Shown here: in pieces, positions 43,270-51,943 of the stretch | Position numbering within the stretch: position 1 is the stretch's first letter | How the letters are laid out: every line of letters begins with the position of its first letter | Assembly: GCA_964418425.1 (NCBI GenBank) | Contig: CAYQLT010000011.1 | Location: forward strand, 1 to 64,000 | Direction: 5' to 3' | DNA length: 64,000 nucleotides | From: CAYQLT01 sp964418425 | GTDB taxonomy: Bacteria > Bacillota > Limnochordia > Limnochordales > Geochordaceae | The notes under the pieces: model-generated | Databases searched by the model: none | What the model was told of the DNA's origin: nothing | Seen by the model: the letters and a program-made list of their open reading frames with translations, nothing else | Made by a program: the position numbers and the translations under genes

Positions 43270-44234
43270 CGTCCCGGCGCCACCTCACCGAAGTGGCCGG
43301 CCACCACCGCCACCTCCAGCAGGCGCTCGCCCCGGAGAACGCCGAGGCGGACCACCTCACCGGCCGACAGGCGGGCCAGGTGCCGCCTCAGCCCTTCGAA
43401 CCCTTCCACTGGCCGGCCATCCACCGTCACGATCACATCCATGGGATGAACTCCGGCCCGGTCGGCCGGGCTCCCAGGCAGCACCGAGAGCACCAGAACC
43501 CCCATTCGGCGAAAGGCCCCCGCCGGCTCCTCGTCCAGCCACTGGTTGACCGCACTGATGCCGATCCAGGCGCCCTGCACCTTGCCCGTGCGGCCATAGC
43601 GTGCGAGCAATGCCATGACCGCCGAGGAGGGGACGGCAAACCCGATCCCCTGAGCGCCCATGATGACGGCCGTGTTGATGCCCACGACCCGCCCCTCGGC
43701 GTCCACCAGGGGACCTCCGGAGTTGCCGGGATTGATGGAGGCGTCGGTCTGTATGAGCCCTTCCATCAAACCGTTGGGGCCCCGCAGACTGCGGTTGAGC
43801 GCGCTCACCACGCCCGCGGTGACGGTGGCTTCAAGCCCCAGCGGGTTGCCGATGGCCACCACCAGCTGGCCCACCTGCAGCGAATCCGAATCCCCCAGGC
43901 GGGCGAAGGGGAAGCCTTCCCCGGAAAGCCGGAGCAGGGCCAGGTCGTTGCGGGAATCTTCCCCCAGCTTCACCGCCTCCACCGTCCGGCCATCCTGCAA
44001 GGTGGCAAACACCCGGTCGGCCCCCGCCACCACGTGACGGTTGGTGATGGTGAGGCCCCCCGGGTCCACGATGACACCTGAGCCGATGCCCTGCTGGGGC
44101 TTGGGCCAGGCGCCAAAGAAAGGCCCCACCTCGCGCCGGGTGGATATGCGCACCACGGCAGGCCCGGCCTTCTTCACAGCCCGGGTGACGGCCCCGGAGA
44201 AAGCGTCAAGGACCTCATCGCGCTCTGCGGCCAT
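43266..44234 (-). CDS. HtrA/DegP-type serine protease with one PDZ domain, lacking a membrane anchor
   Basis: Stress protease of 322 residues. Catalytic triad H67 (TNRHVVAG), D97 (RNDLALLRL), S172 (NPGNSGGPL), followed by a single PDZ domain. There is no signal peptide or membrane helix before the protease domain, so it may act in the cytoplasm, unlike the second HtrA at 50.7 kb. ATG 44234 follows GGGGGG. First gene of a GTGA-coupled operon and placed behind a CtsR-type operator. Confidence 0.92.
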   Translation of the reverse strand: MAAERDEVLDAFSGAVTRAVKKAGPAVVRISTRREVGPFFGAWPKPQQGIGSGVIVDPGGLTITNRHVVAGADRVFATLQDGRTVEAVKLGEDSRNDLALLRLSGEGFPFARLGDSDSLQVGQLVVAIGNPLGLEATVTAGVVSALNRSLRGPNGLMEGLIQTDASINPGNSGGPLVDAEGRVVGINTAVIMGAQGIGFAVPSSAVMALLARYGRTGKVQGAWIGISAVNQWLDEEPAGAFRRMGVLVLSVLPGSPADRAGVHPMDVIVTVDGRPVEGFEGLRRHLARLSAGEVVRLGVLRGERLLEVAVVAGHFGEVAPGR

Positions 44235-44339
44235 CGGCCGCACCCCCCTGCGGGCAAAGCGCCCTGGCTGCCGGGCTGGCCCCGCCGGTAGCCGCAGCCG
44301 CACGAGCCCACGGCAGGTCCGAGAGGCCGGCCCGAAGGG

Positions 44340-44356
44340 TTTGACCTTCTTTGACC
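44340..44356 (-). promoter_or_regulatory. CtsR operator in front of htrA
   Basis: Minus strand reads GGTCAAAGAAGGTCAAA: two GGTCAAA heptads in tandem with a 3-base GAA spacer, an exact match to the CtsR consensus RGTCAAANANRGTCAAA. It lies just downstream of the predicted transcription start, where binding would block RNA polymerase. CtsR represses heat-shock protease and Clp genes in Firmicutes. Confidence 0.85.
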
Positions 44357-44366
44357 TTTCGCCCGC

Positions 44367-44396
44367 ATTATAGCCCCACCGTGGCGCCGGCGTCAA
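44367..44396 (-). promoter_or_regulatory. Promoter of the htrA operon
   Basis: Minus strand TTGACG (44396-44391), 18 bases, TATAAT (44372-44367). Transcription would begin near 44360, immediately upstream of the CtsR site. Confidence 0.75.
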
Positions 44397-44537
44397 CCGA
44401 GATGGTCGGCCGGGGTTTCGGCGCCCAGGAACCTCCGCCCCTTTGTGGAACCCATCCCCACCGGCCGCTCGGGGCGGCCCGGCTGCATGGGCGCCCCCAG
44501 GCGTTGGAGATGCTGCACAGGCAGGGGCGGGAGGACC

Positions 44538-45566
44538 ATGGGTCACGATTTGCTCTTCATCCTCAACCCGGTAGCGGGCCATGGGCGTTCGCAGAGGGTC
44601 CTCGCCCGCCTCCAGGCCGCGCTGACCAACCGCTCGGGGGTGCGCACCGTCACCTGGAGCACCTCCGGCCCCGGCCATGCCCGGGAGCTTGCCCTGCGGG
44701 CGGCCCGGGAAGGCTACACCCGCATCGTGGCCGTGGGCGGGGATGGGACCGTGCATGAGGTCCTCAACGGGCTGATGGAGGCGGGGCCCCAGCTTCTGGC
44801 CCGTGTCGGCCTCGGGGTGGTGCCGGCAGGGTCGGGCAACGATTTCGCCCGTAACCTGGGAATACCCGCCCAGCCCCAGGCGCTGGCCGACCGGCTGACG
44901 GGTGGGACCTGGGGCCGCGTTGACGTCGGGCTCGTCAACGGCCGCTACTTTGGCAACGTGGCCGGCGTCGGATTTGACGCGGAGGTGGCCGCCCTGGCCA
45001 ACCGGCTGCCCAAGTACCTGCCGGGCACCCTCACCTACCTGGGGGGCGCGCTGGCCATGCTGGCTCGCTACCGCAACGCCAGGGTATCCCTTGTTCTCGA
45101 CGGCACCCCGTTGGAACGCCGGGTGCTGCTGGTGGCGGTGGGCAACGGAGCCTGTTACGCCGGAGGCATGATCATCTGTCCGGGTGCGCGCATGGACGAC
45201 GGGCGGTTTCGGGTGGTGGTGGCCGGTGACCTGACCCGCCTGGAGGTGCTGCGCGTCCTGCCCACCATTTACCGGGGCGGCCACATGGGTCACCCCAAGG
45301 TGGAGGCGTTCGACGCCGCCGAGGTGGTCATCTCCGCCGACCGCCGGCTCTTTGTCCAGGCTGACGGAGAGATTGTGGGCACGACCCCGGCGAGGCTGCG
45401 GATCCTGCCCCGAGCCCTCCAGGTCATGGGGTTGCTCCGGGAGGCCGGCGCGGATGGTGCCCTCACCCAGGGGCCAGCCGCGGCCGCCTGTTCCGGCGGG
45501 GCCTTGTCCCAGGCTCAGGAATCGAGGGGAGACGGTGCCTCGCCCCGACGGCAGAAGCCCGCTTAG
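44538..45566 (+). CDS. Diacylglycerol kinase family lipid kinase (DgkB/YegS-like)
   Basis: 342 residues. FILNPVAGHG at the N-terminus, the nucleotide-binding GGDGT (67-71) in VAVGGDGTVHEVLNG, LGVVPAGSGNDFARNLGIP, and VFVQADGEIVG near the end are diagnostic. It would phosphorylate diacylglycerol or a related lipid at the membrane; the exact substrate is unknown. ATG 44538 with GGGAGG close upstream. The C-terminal 35 residues are low complexity. Confidence 0.92.
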   Translation: MGHDLLFILNPVAGHGRSQRVLARLQAALTNRSGVRTVTWSTSGPGHARELALRAAREGYTRIVAVGGDGTVHEVLNGLMEAGPQLLARVGLGVVPAGSGNDFARNLGIPAQPQALADRLTGGTWGRVDVGLVNGRYFGNVAGVGFDAEVAALANRLPKYLPGTLTYLGGALAMLARYRNARVSLVLDGTPLERRVLLVAVGNGACYAGGMIICPGARMDDGRFRVVVAGDLTRLEVLRVLPTIYRGGHMGHPKVEAFDAAEVVISADRRLFVQADGEIVGTTPARLRILPRALQVMGLLREAGADGALTQGPAAAACSGGALSQAQESRGDGASPRRQKPA

Positions 45567-45608
45567 CGTCCGTGTCCCTGTCATGCCCGAGCCCCTCGGG
45601 CCGCACCG

Positions 45609-46358
45609 GTGATCGCCTGGCCCTGGCCGTGGGTGCTGGCTGCTGCTGGGGCGGCTTTGGCCACGGGCACCCTGCTGGCCATGGTTCGGGTGCACCTTCG
45701 CCTGGCCGCACACGCCTCCGCCCCCAGCACCACGGCCTGCGGCCTGCCTGCAACCCTTCGGGTCGCTGCAACCGGGCGGCTCGGCATGGGCCCGGTGTGG
45801 GTCGCGTTTTGCGGCAGGGTCCGGCTGGGCGAGGATTCGAGCCGGGCGCGGATGAGCGCAACGCTGCGGGCCGGCCCCGCGCGCCTGGCCCGCGTCCGCT
45901 TTGCTCCGGCGACTCGGGCGCGCTCTTCGCTTCCCGAAGGGTGGCCCGTTCGCCCGGCGCCGGGCCGGCCGGGAGAGGGGGCGACCCGGTGCCCGAGGCC
46001 GAGCGGCACTCCGGCGGGCCTGCTGGCTCTCGCTCGGGAGATGCTGCCCGAACTGCTGCCCCGGCTATCCTGGCAGCGCCTGGACGTGAACCTGCTCCTG
46101 GGTACGGGCGACGCCATGGCGACGGCCCTGGGAACCGCCGCGCTGGACGCTTTTGTGGCTGGCGCCGTCGCCCGGCTGGTACGTGGGGCCCGTGTGCGGG
46201 GAGCGCCTCGCCTGAACGTGTGGCCGGACTTCCGGAGCGCCGGTCTGGCGGCCCGCGTGGACGTGGCCGTTGGGGTCCGATCCATGCAGCTGGCCGCCGC
46301 GGCGTTGCGGGGGGTGCGGAGGCTTCAGCGCGCCAGTGCCCACAGGGCCTTTCCGTAG
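45609..46358 (+). CDS. DUF2953 family protein (YtfI-like)
   Basis: 249 residues with one N-terminal membrane helix (WVLAAAGAALATGTLLAMV) and the C-terminal family core LNLLLGTGDAMATALGT-like segment (residues about 160-190), then LNVWPDFRSAGLAARVDVAV. In Bacillus the homolog ytfI is in the sporulation gene set next to ytfJ; no ytfJ is present here. GTG 45609. The 3' end overlaps convergent pepV by 34 bases. The middle third is Pro/Arg-rich and poorly conserved. Confidence 0.7.
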   Translation: MIAWPWPWVLAAAGAALATGTLLAMVRVHLRLAAHASAPSTTACGLPATLRVAATGRLGMGPVWVAFCGRVRLGEDSSRARMSATLRAGPARLARVRFAPATRARSSLPEGWPVRPAPGRPGEGATRCPRPSGTPAGLLALAREMLPELLPRLSWQRLDVNLLLGTGDAMATALGTAALDAFVAGAVARLVRGARVRGAPRLNVWPDFRSAGLAARVDVAVGVRSMQLAAAALRGVRRLQRASAHRAFP

Positions 46359-47773
46359 ATGACCGCCAGGCGCCTGAGATGGGCGACTTCGATGGATTCG
46401 TCGGGCTCGTGGGGGACGATCCCCTGCATGGGGAAGACCGGACCGAAAGCGACCGCACCCGGAAGGACCCGGGCATAGGTGCCGCCGCCTATGGCCAGCG
46501 GGCCGAGGGGATCACCGGTCTCCCTGCGGTAGACGTCCAGCAGGGTGCGCACCAGGAAGCTGTCCGGAGAGACGTGGTGGGGGGGCTGATCCTCGGTCAC
46601 CCGCACTTCGAAGCCCAGGGCACCAGCGTGCCGTTTCACGTCCCGCACGAGCTCATCGGCACAGGGGAGCGATACGGGGTAGCGGACGTCGAAGGTGGCC
46701 TCCACGCTGCCCTCTTCCCAGCGGATGACCCCCAGGTTGGCCGTCAGAACCCCTGACACGTCGTCCTGACGGGCGATGCCCAGGCCCCGTCCGTACACCT
46801 CCACCCCTGCGCGAGCCAGGTAGCCGACCACGCCCTCGGGATCCAGCAGCCCGGCCGCCCCGTCGGCTTCCGCCAGGGCCGCCAGGAGCTCCGAGGCGGC
46901 GTTGATCCCCTTTTCGGGCGTGCTGCCGTGGGTGGCCGCCCCCCGGCTGCGCACCCGCACCACCACGCTCTCCCCGTCCCGGGACGGCCCGTCCACTTCC
47001 AGCCGGGCGCGCCGGGCGGCCGCCGCCCGGCGCAGCCGCTCCACCCAGGCCTCGGCCTCCTCGCGCTGCGCAAAGACCAGCTCCCCTTCGGCCCGGTCCG
47101 GCACCACGTTGGGTCGAAGCCCTCCGGTCAGCCGTCGAAGCGCTGAGGGCTTGACGGCCCGCGTCAGTTGCAGGCTCAAAATCCCCTTCTCCGCAAAGAC
47201 CACCGGAAAGAGCGCGTCGGGCGAGAACGCCAGCGACGGCCGCTCGTGGCGGGCAAAGTAATAGCGGACGCACTCGAACCCGCTCTCCTCGTCGCCGCCC
47301 ACGATGAGCCGGATCCGTCGGGAGAGCGTCGCGCCGCTGGCCAAAAGCGCCGCCGCCCCGTAGAGGGCCGCCACCGTCGGCCCCTTGTCGTCGATGGCCC
47401 CGCGCCCGTAAATGCGGCCCGACCGCACGATGCCGCCGAAGGGCGCAACCGTCCAGCCGTCGCCGGCAGGGACCACGTCCACGTGGCACAACACCCCGAC
47501 CAGGTCCCCGCCTGCGCCCATCTCGGCGTGGATGGCATACCCGTCGGCATTCAGGGTGCGAAATCCCCGCCGCCGGGCCGCCGCCTCCACGAACTCCAGC
47601 GCTCGGGCCACCCCTTCCCCGAAAGGCTGGCCAGGTCGCGCCGGGGACTCCACGCTCTCGATGGCGATCAGGGCCCGAAGGTCTTCCACCATCTCCCCTT
47701 CATGTTGCTCGACCCAGCGCTCGATGAAGGCTTCGACGTCAACGCCCCCCGGGGGGCGGGTCGTCTCACCCAT
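46325..47773 (-). CDS. pepV: M20 family dipeptidase (PepV)
   Basis: Two-zinc aminoacyl dipeptidase, 482 residues. Zinc ligands and catalytic acids: H97 and D99 (CHVDVVPAG), D129 (GAIDDKGP), E162/E163 (GGDEESG), and a C-terminal His (GIVPHEPDE). GRGAIDDKGPTVAALYG is the PepV form. A lid domain interrupts the catalytic domain. ATG 47773 with GGGAGA upstream. Confidence 0.92.
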   Translation of the reverse strand: MGETTRPPGGVDVEAFIERWVEQHEGEMVEDLRALIAIESVESPARPGQPFGEGVARALEFVEAAARRRGFRTLNADGYAIHAEMGAGGDLVGVLCHVDVVPAGDGWTVAPFGGIVRSGRIYGRGAIDDKGPTVAALYGAAALLASGATLSRRIRLIVGGDEESGFECVRYYFARHERPSLAFSPDALFPVVFAEKGILSLQLTRAVKPSALRRLTGGLRPNVVPDRAEGELVFAQREEAEAWVERLRRAAAARRARLEVDGPSRDGESVVVRVRSRGAATHGSTPEKGINAASELLAALAEADGAAGLLDPEGVVGYLARAGVEVYGRGLGIARQDDVSGVLTANLGVIRWEEGSVEATFDVRYPVSLPCADELVRDVKRHAGALGFEVRVTEDQPPHHVSPDSFLVRTLLDVYRRETGDPLGPLAIGGGTYARVLPGAVAFGPVFPMQGIVPHEPDESIEVAHLRRLAVIYGKALWALAR

Positions 47774-47825
47774 CCCGTGCGTTCTCCCTTTCGGTCTGCG
47801 ACCCGAAACACGTATGATTGCGTCC

Positions 47826-48437
47826 TCACTGGGAAGCGTGGGCCACGATCGCGTCGGAGCGGGTGATGATCCCCTTGTAGAGAAAGGCCACCTGGCGTGC
47901 TGCCGCCTGCAGGTCGAAGGGCGTCAAGGCGGAGACGGCATCCAGGGGCAGCACCACCTTGTACCAGCGCAACGCCGCGCTCCCGGCCGTGTGTAGAACG
48001 CAGATGTTGGCCACGGTTCCCGTGACGATGAGGGTGTCCGCCCCGGTCAGGCGCAGCTCGTGATCCAGGCTGGTGCCGTAAAAGCCGTCGTAGCGGACCT
48101 TGCGAATGACCCGTTCCCCTCGCTGGGGCTGCAGCTCGTCGATGATGCGAGCTCCCCAGGTGTCGGCTACCACGTGCTCTCCCCAGATGGCGAATTCGGG
48201 ATCCCCAGGATAATGCCAGTCCTGGGTGAAAAAGACCGGCATGTGGTGCGAACGGGCCAGCTGGAGCAGCTTCTGGATGGCTCCCACCGTGCGGGGGGCG
48301 TCGGGGACGAACAGCCTCCCCTCGGGCCTGCAGAAGTCATTTTGCATGTCTACCACGATGAGCGCGGTGCGCTCCGGGTCCACCTCGACCCGCTCCTGTA
48401 CCTCGTACTCGGGCACCTCCACACTGCGCGAGGCCAT
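47826..48437 (-). CDS. Isochorismatase/nicotinamidase family cysteine hydrolase
   Basis: 203 residues with the family triad D30 (LIVVDMQNDFC), K113 (VIRKVRYDGFYGT) and C146 (TVANICVLHT). The DWHYPGDPEF region contains metal-binding positions that would fit nicotinamidase, but the substrate cannot be fixed. ATG 48437 with GGGGGTGTAGG upstream. 52 bases upstream of pepV, probably same transcript. Confidence 0.88.
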   Translation of the reverse strand: MASRSVEVPEYEVQERVEVDPERTALIVVDMQNDFCRPEGRLFVPDAPRTVGAIQKLLQLARSHHMPVFFTQDWHYPGDPEFAIWGEHVVADTWGARIIDELQPQRGERVIRKVRYDGFYGTSLDHELRLTGADTLIVTGTVANICVLHTAGSAALRWYKVVLPLDAVSALTPFDLQAAARQVAFLYKGIITRSDAIVAHASQ

Positions 48438-48622
48438 GCCTACACCCCCGTCCGGGCCCGCAGGCTTCCTTCCCCATTGTTCGGAAGCCCGGACCCCTTG
48501 TCAAACCGGCGAGCCGGCGCCGGCCGCCGTGCTCGGCTCATTGTGCCCCGGCCGGCGGCACTCCACAAGCCTCGGAGCGTCGCAACCGGCATCCCCTGCA
48601 GCGAGGAGGCGGATCGGAAACC

Positions 48623-50413
48623 ATGCAGACGGGGCAGCCCGGTAAGGCAAAGCCGACCCCGATGCGGGCTTGCGCCCTGCTTTCCCTGAGCCTGGCCTTG
48701 GGCCTGACCCTGGCCGTCTCCGGAAGTTCCCGGGCGGGCACGGCCGGGCCGGAGGCCGCATCGCTTCCCGTGCGAGCGGTGTGGGTCGACAACGGCACGC
48801 TGGCGCGCCTGGAGGGGCGCCCGGGCGTCGCCCGCCTCATGGATCAGATCCGGGAGGCCGGCTTCAACACGGTGTTCGTGGAGGCGCTCTTTCGAGGCTA
48901 CAGCCTCTACCCGGGCCCGTGGCAGGATCCCCGATTCGCCCGCTGGCCCGAGGACCCCCTTCAGGTGGTGACTGACGAGGGGCGCCGGGCCGGCCTGAGC
49001 GTCCACGCCTGGATGTGGGCCCTGGGAGCCGGGATCCTCGGGCGCGGTGGCCCGCTGCTCCAGCAGCACCCCGAGTGGGCCAACCTGGACGCCGCCGGCA
49101 ATGCCTTTTCGGCCACCGAGTCGGCCATGCCCTGGCTCGACCCGTCCCGCCCGGAGGTTCGGGCGTTTGTGGCGGCCGAGGCCGCGGGGCTGGCGAGCCG
49201 GTACGGGCTGGACGGCATCCACCTGGACTACGTGCGCTACTCCAACGAGCTGGCAGGCCCGTTCGGCTTTTCGCCCCATTCCCTGCAGGCCTTCGAGGAG
49301 GCGACCGGAATTCGCCTGGCCGCTCGGGATCCTGCCTCCCTGTCGGCACAGGAGCAGGAGGCGTGGGATCTGTGGAGGGAGGACCAGGTTACCCGACTTG
49401 TGGCCGAGGTGCGGGAAAAGCTGCGCTCCACGGCAACGAAAGCCTTGCTTTCGGCGGCCGTCATCCCCGAGCTGACACAGGCCCGCCTGTTGTTTCTGCA
49501 GGACTGGCGGCGCTGGCTGGCCGACGGTCTGGTCGACTTCGTGACGGTGATGGCGTACACCTCATCCCGGGAGAACCTGGAGGACGTCCTGGCCAGCGTC
49601 CGGGCCGACCTGGAGGCCCTGGCTCCCTGGCGGCCGGTGGAAGAGCTGGCCCGCCGTACCGTGGTCGGGCTGGCCCTGTACGCTGTGACGCCCGATTCCC
49701 TGCCCGGGCAACTGGAGGCGGTCCGGGCCCACCGGTTTGGGGGTGTGGCGCTGTTCTCCACATCGTACCTGAGCCTTCCGGTTCGCCGCATGCTGGCCGG
49801 CGGCCCTTTTGCCGACCCCTCTACGCCGCCCGATCTGGCCGCCGGGGTCGTCGCCGCCCCCCTGCCTCGCCAGGCCCGGCCTCGCGCCGCGCCTCCCGCC
49901 CTGGTGGACGGCGATGGGACGGACACGCTCTCCCGGGCGGCCTTGGCCTCCGGCGGCCTCCCGGTCAACCTGGCCCGCTCCGCCCGGGTTCAGGTGGACT
50001 CGAGCTTCCGGGGCTACTCGCCGGCGCCGCTCACCGACGGCGTGCGCAACGATGTCAGCGAGGTGGGGCGCTGGGCCGAGGTGGCCTGGGCCTCGGCGGA
50101 GACGCCGGGCCCGCACTGGGTGGAGTTGGTGTGGGAGCAGCCGGTGACCGTGAGCCGGGTGGATGTCTACTGGGCCCTGGACCGGGGTCGCTTCTTGAGC
50201 TCTCGTCGGGTGCGTCTGGAAGCGCTCACCGGGAGCGGTGAATGGGAGGTTCTCTGGGATATCGAGTCCGCGGCTCCCAGTCACCGCATCCGCCGAACCT
50301 CGGTCACCTTCATGCCCGTCACCACCACGGCGCTGCGCCTGGTGCAGCCCGACGGGGCAGGTCCTCTTGGCCGCCCCAACTTGATGTGGATAGCCGAAAT
50401 CGAGGTCTACTGA
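48623..50413 (+). CDS. Secreted glycosyl-hydrolase-like protein (GHL10 family) with C-terminal discoidin-like domain
   Basis: 596 residues. A signal peptide (ACALLSLSLALGLTLAVSG) precedes a GHL10/DUF187 TIM barrel: VRAVWVDNGTLARL, AGFNTVFVEALFRG, GLDGIHLDYVRYSNE, VDFVTVMAYTSS. From about residue 450 a beta-rich F5/8-type C domain (VNLARSARVQVDSSFRGYSP, then DGVRND and WVELVWEQPVTVSRVDVYW) would bind carbohydrate. YngK is a relative in Bacillus. ATG 48623 follows GAGGAGG at some distance; ATG 48662 is an alternative. Confidence 0.87.
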   Translation: MQTGQPGKAKPTPMRACALLSLSLALGLTLAVSGSSRAGTAGPEAASLPVRAVWVDNGTLARLEGRPGVARLMDQIREAGFNTVFVEALFRGYSLYPGPWQDPRFARWPEDPLQVVTDEGRRAGLSVHAWMWALGAGILGRGGPLLQQHPEWANLDAAGNAFSATESAMPWLDPSRPEVRAFVAAEAAGLASRYGLDGIHLDYVRYSNELAGPFGFSPHSLQAFEEATGIRLAARDPASLSAQEQEAWDLWREDQVTRLVAEVREKLRSTATKALLSAAVIPELTQARLLFLQDWRRWLADGLVDFVTVMAYTSSRENLEDVLASVRADLEALAPWRPVEELARRTVVGLALYAVTPDSLPGQLEAVRAHRFGGVALFSTSYLSLPVRRMLAGGPFADPSTPPDLAAGVVAAPLPRQARPRAAPPALVDGDGTDTLSRAALASGGLPVNLARSARVQVDSSFRGYSPAPLTDGVRNDVSEVGRWAEVAWASAETPGPHWVELVWEQPVTVSRVDVYWALDRGRFLSSRRVRLEALTGSGEWEVLWDIESAAPSHRIRRTSVTFMPVTTTALRLVQPDGAGPLGRPNLMWIAEIEVY

Positions 50414-50436
50414 ACGAATTCCTCTTGGGCAGAGCA

Positions 50437-50463
50437 GCGGCCCGCTGCGGCCGGGCGGGCCGC
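50437..50463. repeat. Perfect 9-base hairpin after the GHL10 gene
   Basis: GCGGCCCGC and GCGGGCCGC form a stem around a 9-base loop between two converging genes. There is no U run, so it may slow rather than terminate transcription. Confidence 0.4.
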
Positions 50464-50536
50464 GAGGCGGCGGGGCCCGGCAGCCTGCAGGAAAGCGAAA
50501 GAGTTCGCACTCGGCGACGGCGGGCACCCGTAGGGC

Positions 50537-50635
50537 TGGCGGAAGAACGTGGGAATCGAACCCACCGGGAGACTCAGCCGAGCCCCCCCAACGGGTTTGA
50601 AGCCCGCGGGGCCCACCAGGCGCCCAGGTTCTTCC
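50537..50635 (-). tRNA. selC: Selenocysteine tRNA (anticodon TCA)
   Basis: A 99-base tRNA, longer than any canonical tRNA. Acceptor GGAAGAAC pairs with GTTCTTCC followed by G and an encoded CCA; this 8-base acceptor stem, the TTCAA anticodon loop with TCA (50598-50600), the long variable arm and T-arm TGGGTTCGATTCCCA match SelC. Its presence implies SelA/SelB and at least one selenoprotein elsewhere; none is seen in this window. Confidence 0.96.
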
Positions 50636-50643
50636 GGGTCATG

Positions 50644-50664
50644 ATTGTACCACATCGTTATAAT
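50644..50664. promoter_or_regulatory. Back-to-back -10 boxes of selC and htrA
   Basis: Minus strand TACAAT at 50649-50644 ends nine bases from the selC 5' end; plus strand TATAAT at 50659-50664 precedes the anchored HtrA gene by 38 bases. Neither has a clear -35, and the two promoters overlap. Confidence 0.55.
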
Positions 50665-50701
50665 GGGGTTCGTGATACGGGTTCGGGGAGGCGCGAGGGT
50701 C

Positions 50702-51907
50702 ATGACGGCATGGTCATCGGCCAGGAGCCGCATCGGGTGGTACGTGGCCCTGGCTCTGGTCAGCTTCCTTCTCGGTGCGCTGGTCGCGTCGGTGGCGCTC
50801 AACGGAAGCCTCTTCGCGCAGCCAGCGGCGCCCGCACGGGCGCCGGAGCCGCCCGCGGTATTGGTGCAGACGCCCGGCGTCGGCGACCCGTACGTGTTCG
50901 CGGACATCGCCGAACGGGTCAGCCCTGCCGTGGTGTACGTACAGGTGGAGTACCCGCGCCAGCAGGCCGTCCAGCGGGACCCGTTCTTTGAGTTCTGGTT
51001 CGGGCCACTGCCCATGCCGGGCCAGCGCCCCACCAGCGCGGGCACGGGGTTCATCATCTCCGAGGATGGCTACATCCTCACCAACCAGCACGTGGTGGGC
51101 CAGCCCGGCCAGGACCAGCGGATCACCGTGAAGATCTCCACCGCCGACTTCAGCAAGGACGTGCCCGCCCGTTTGGTGGGGGCCAGCTTCAGCCTGGATC
51201 TGGCCGTTCTGAAGATCGACAAGCCCCGCGGGCTCGACCGCCTGCCGGTGGCGCCCCTGGGCGACTCCGACAAGACCCGGCCGGGCGAATGGGTCGTGGC
51301 CATCGGCAACCCCTACGGCGAGCAGTTCGAGCACACGGTCACGGTGGGCGTGGTGAGTGCCAAGGGACGCAAGATCCGGGCCCTGGATCGGGAGTCCGGG
51401 CGGGTGCGGGAGTACGAGAACCTCCTGCAGACGGACGCGGCCATCAACCCGGGCAACTCGGGCGGACCCCTGCTGAACGTGCGCGGCGAGGTCATCGGCA
51501 TCAACACCGCGGTCAACGCCGAAGGGCAGAACATCGGGTTTGCCATCCCCATCAACGCCGCCAAGAAGGTGCTCAGCGACCTCATCGAGCGGGGTGGCGT
51601 GGTCGGGCCTTACATGGGTGTCCAGGTGGACAACCTGGACGAGCGACTCGCTCGTTACCTCGGCCTTGCGGACACCCGCGGCGCCCTGGTGGTGGAGGTG
51701 GTCTCAGGCTCCCCCGCCGAGAAGGCCGGCCTTCGAGCCTATGACGTCATCCGGCGCCTGGGCCGCACCGATATCCAGGACGCAAGCCACCTCATCCGAG
51801 AGCTTCAGCAATACAAGCCCAACGATCAGGTGCTCCTGCAAGTGTGGCGGGATGGGCGGCTGACCACCCTGGTGGTGCAGCTGGGCGAGCGGGTGCGCCA
51901 GGACTGA
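50702..51907 (+). CDS. Membrane-anchored HtrA-type serine protease
   Basis: 401 residues. One N-terminal membrane anchor (about 12-34), a Pro-rich linker, then the trypsin-like domain with H130 (ILTNQHVVG), D166 (SLDLAVLKI) and S253 (NPGNSGGPLL), and one PDZ domain. The protease would act outside the cytoplasmic membrane. ATG 50702 has GGGGAGG upstream and lies within the transcript predicted from the TATAAT at 50659. No CtsR site here. Confidence 0.94.
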   Translation: MTAWSSARSRIGWYVALALVSFLLGALVASVALNGSLFAQPAAPARAPEPPAVLVQTPGVGDPYVFADIAERVSPAVVYVQVEYPRQQAVQRDPFFEFWFGPLPMPGQRPTSAGTGFIISEDGYILTNQHVVGQPGQDQRITVKISTADFSKDVPARLVGASFSLDLAVLKIDKPRGLDRLPVAPLGDSDKTRPGEWVVAIGNPYGEQFEHTVTVGVVSAKGRKIRALDRESGRVREYENLLQTDAAINPGNSGGPLLNVRGEVIGINTAVNAEGQNIGFAIPINAAKKVLSDLIERGGVVGPYMGVQVDNLDERLARYLGLADTRGALVVEVVSGSPAEKAGLRAYDVIRRLGRTDIQDASHLIRELQQYKPNDQVLLQVWRDGRLTTLVVQLGERVRQD

Positions 51908-51943
51908 TACGGCTGCCGGCCGGCCGGGCCGGGCCCGCTTCGG

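Larger units (their letters stand above)
44235..44537. other. 303-base divergent spacer between htrA and a lipid-kinase gene
   Basis: Contains the htrA promoter and CtsR-type operator (44340-44396) and a leader of about 125 transcribed bases before the htrA ATG. On the plus side I see only GGGAGG (44529-44534) just before the kinase ATG and no convincing promoter. Confidence 0.6.

Noticed and set aside
42628..44234. Cobalamin riboswitch before the adenosyltransferase gene
   Set aside because: The gene starts inside the htrA stop codon and is transcribed from the htrA promoter, whose leader shows no B12-box.
44367..44534. A divergent promoter for the diacylglycerol-kinase-like gene
   Set aside because: No -10/-35 pair on the plus strand; the only clear signals there belong to htrA.
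50437..50463. Rho-independent terminator after the GHL10 gene
   Set aside because: The stem is perfect but no T run follows on either strand.
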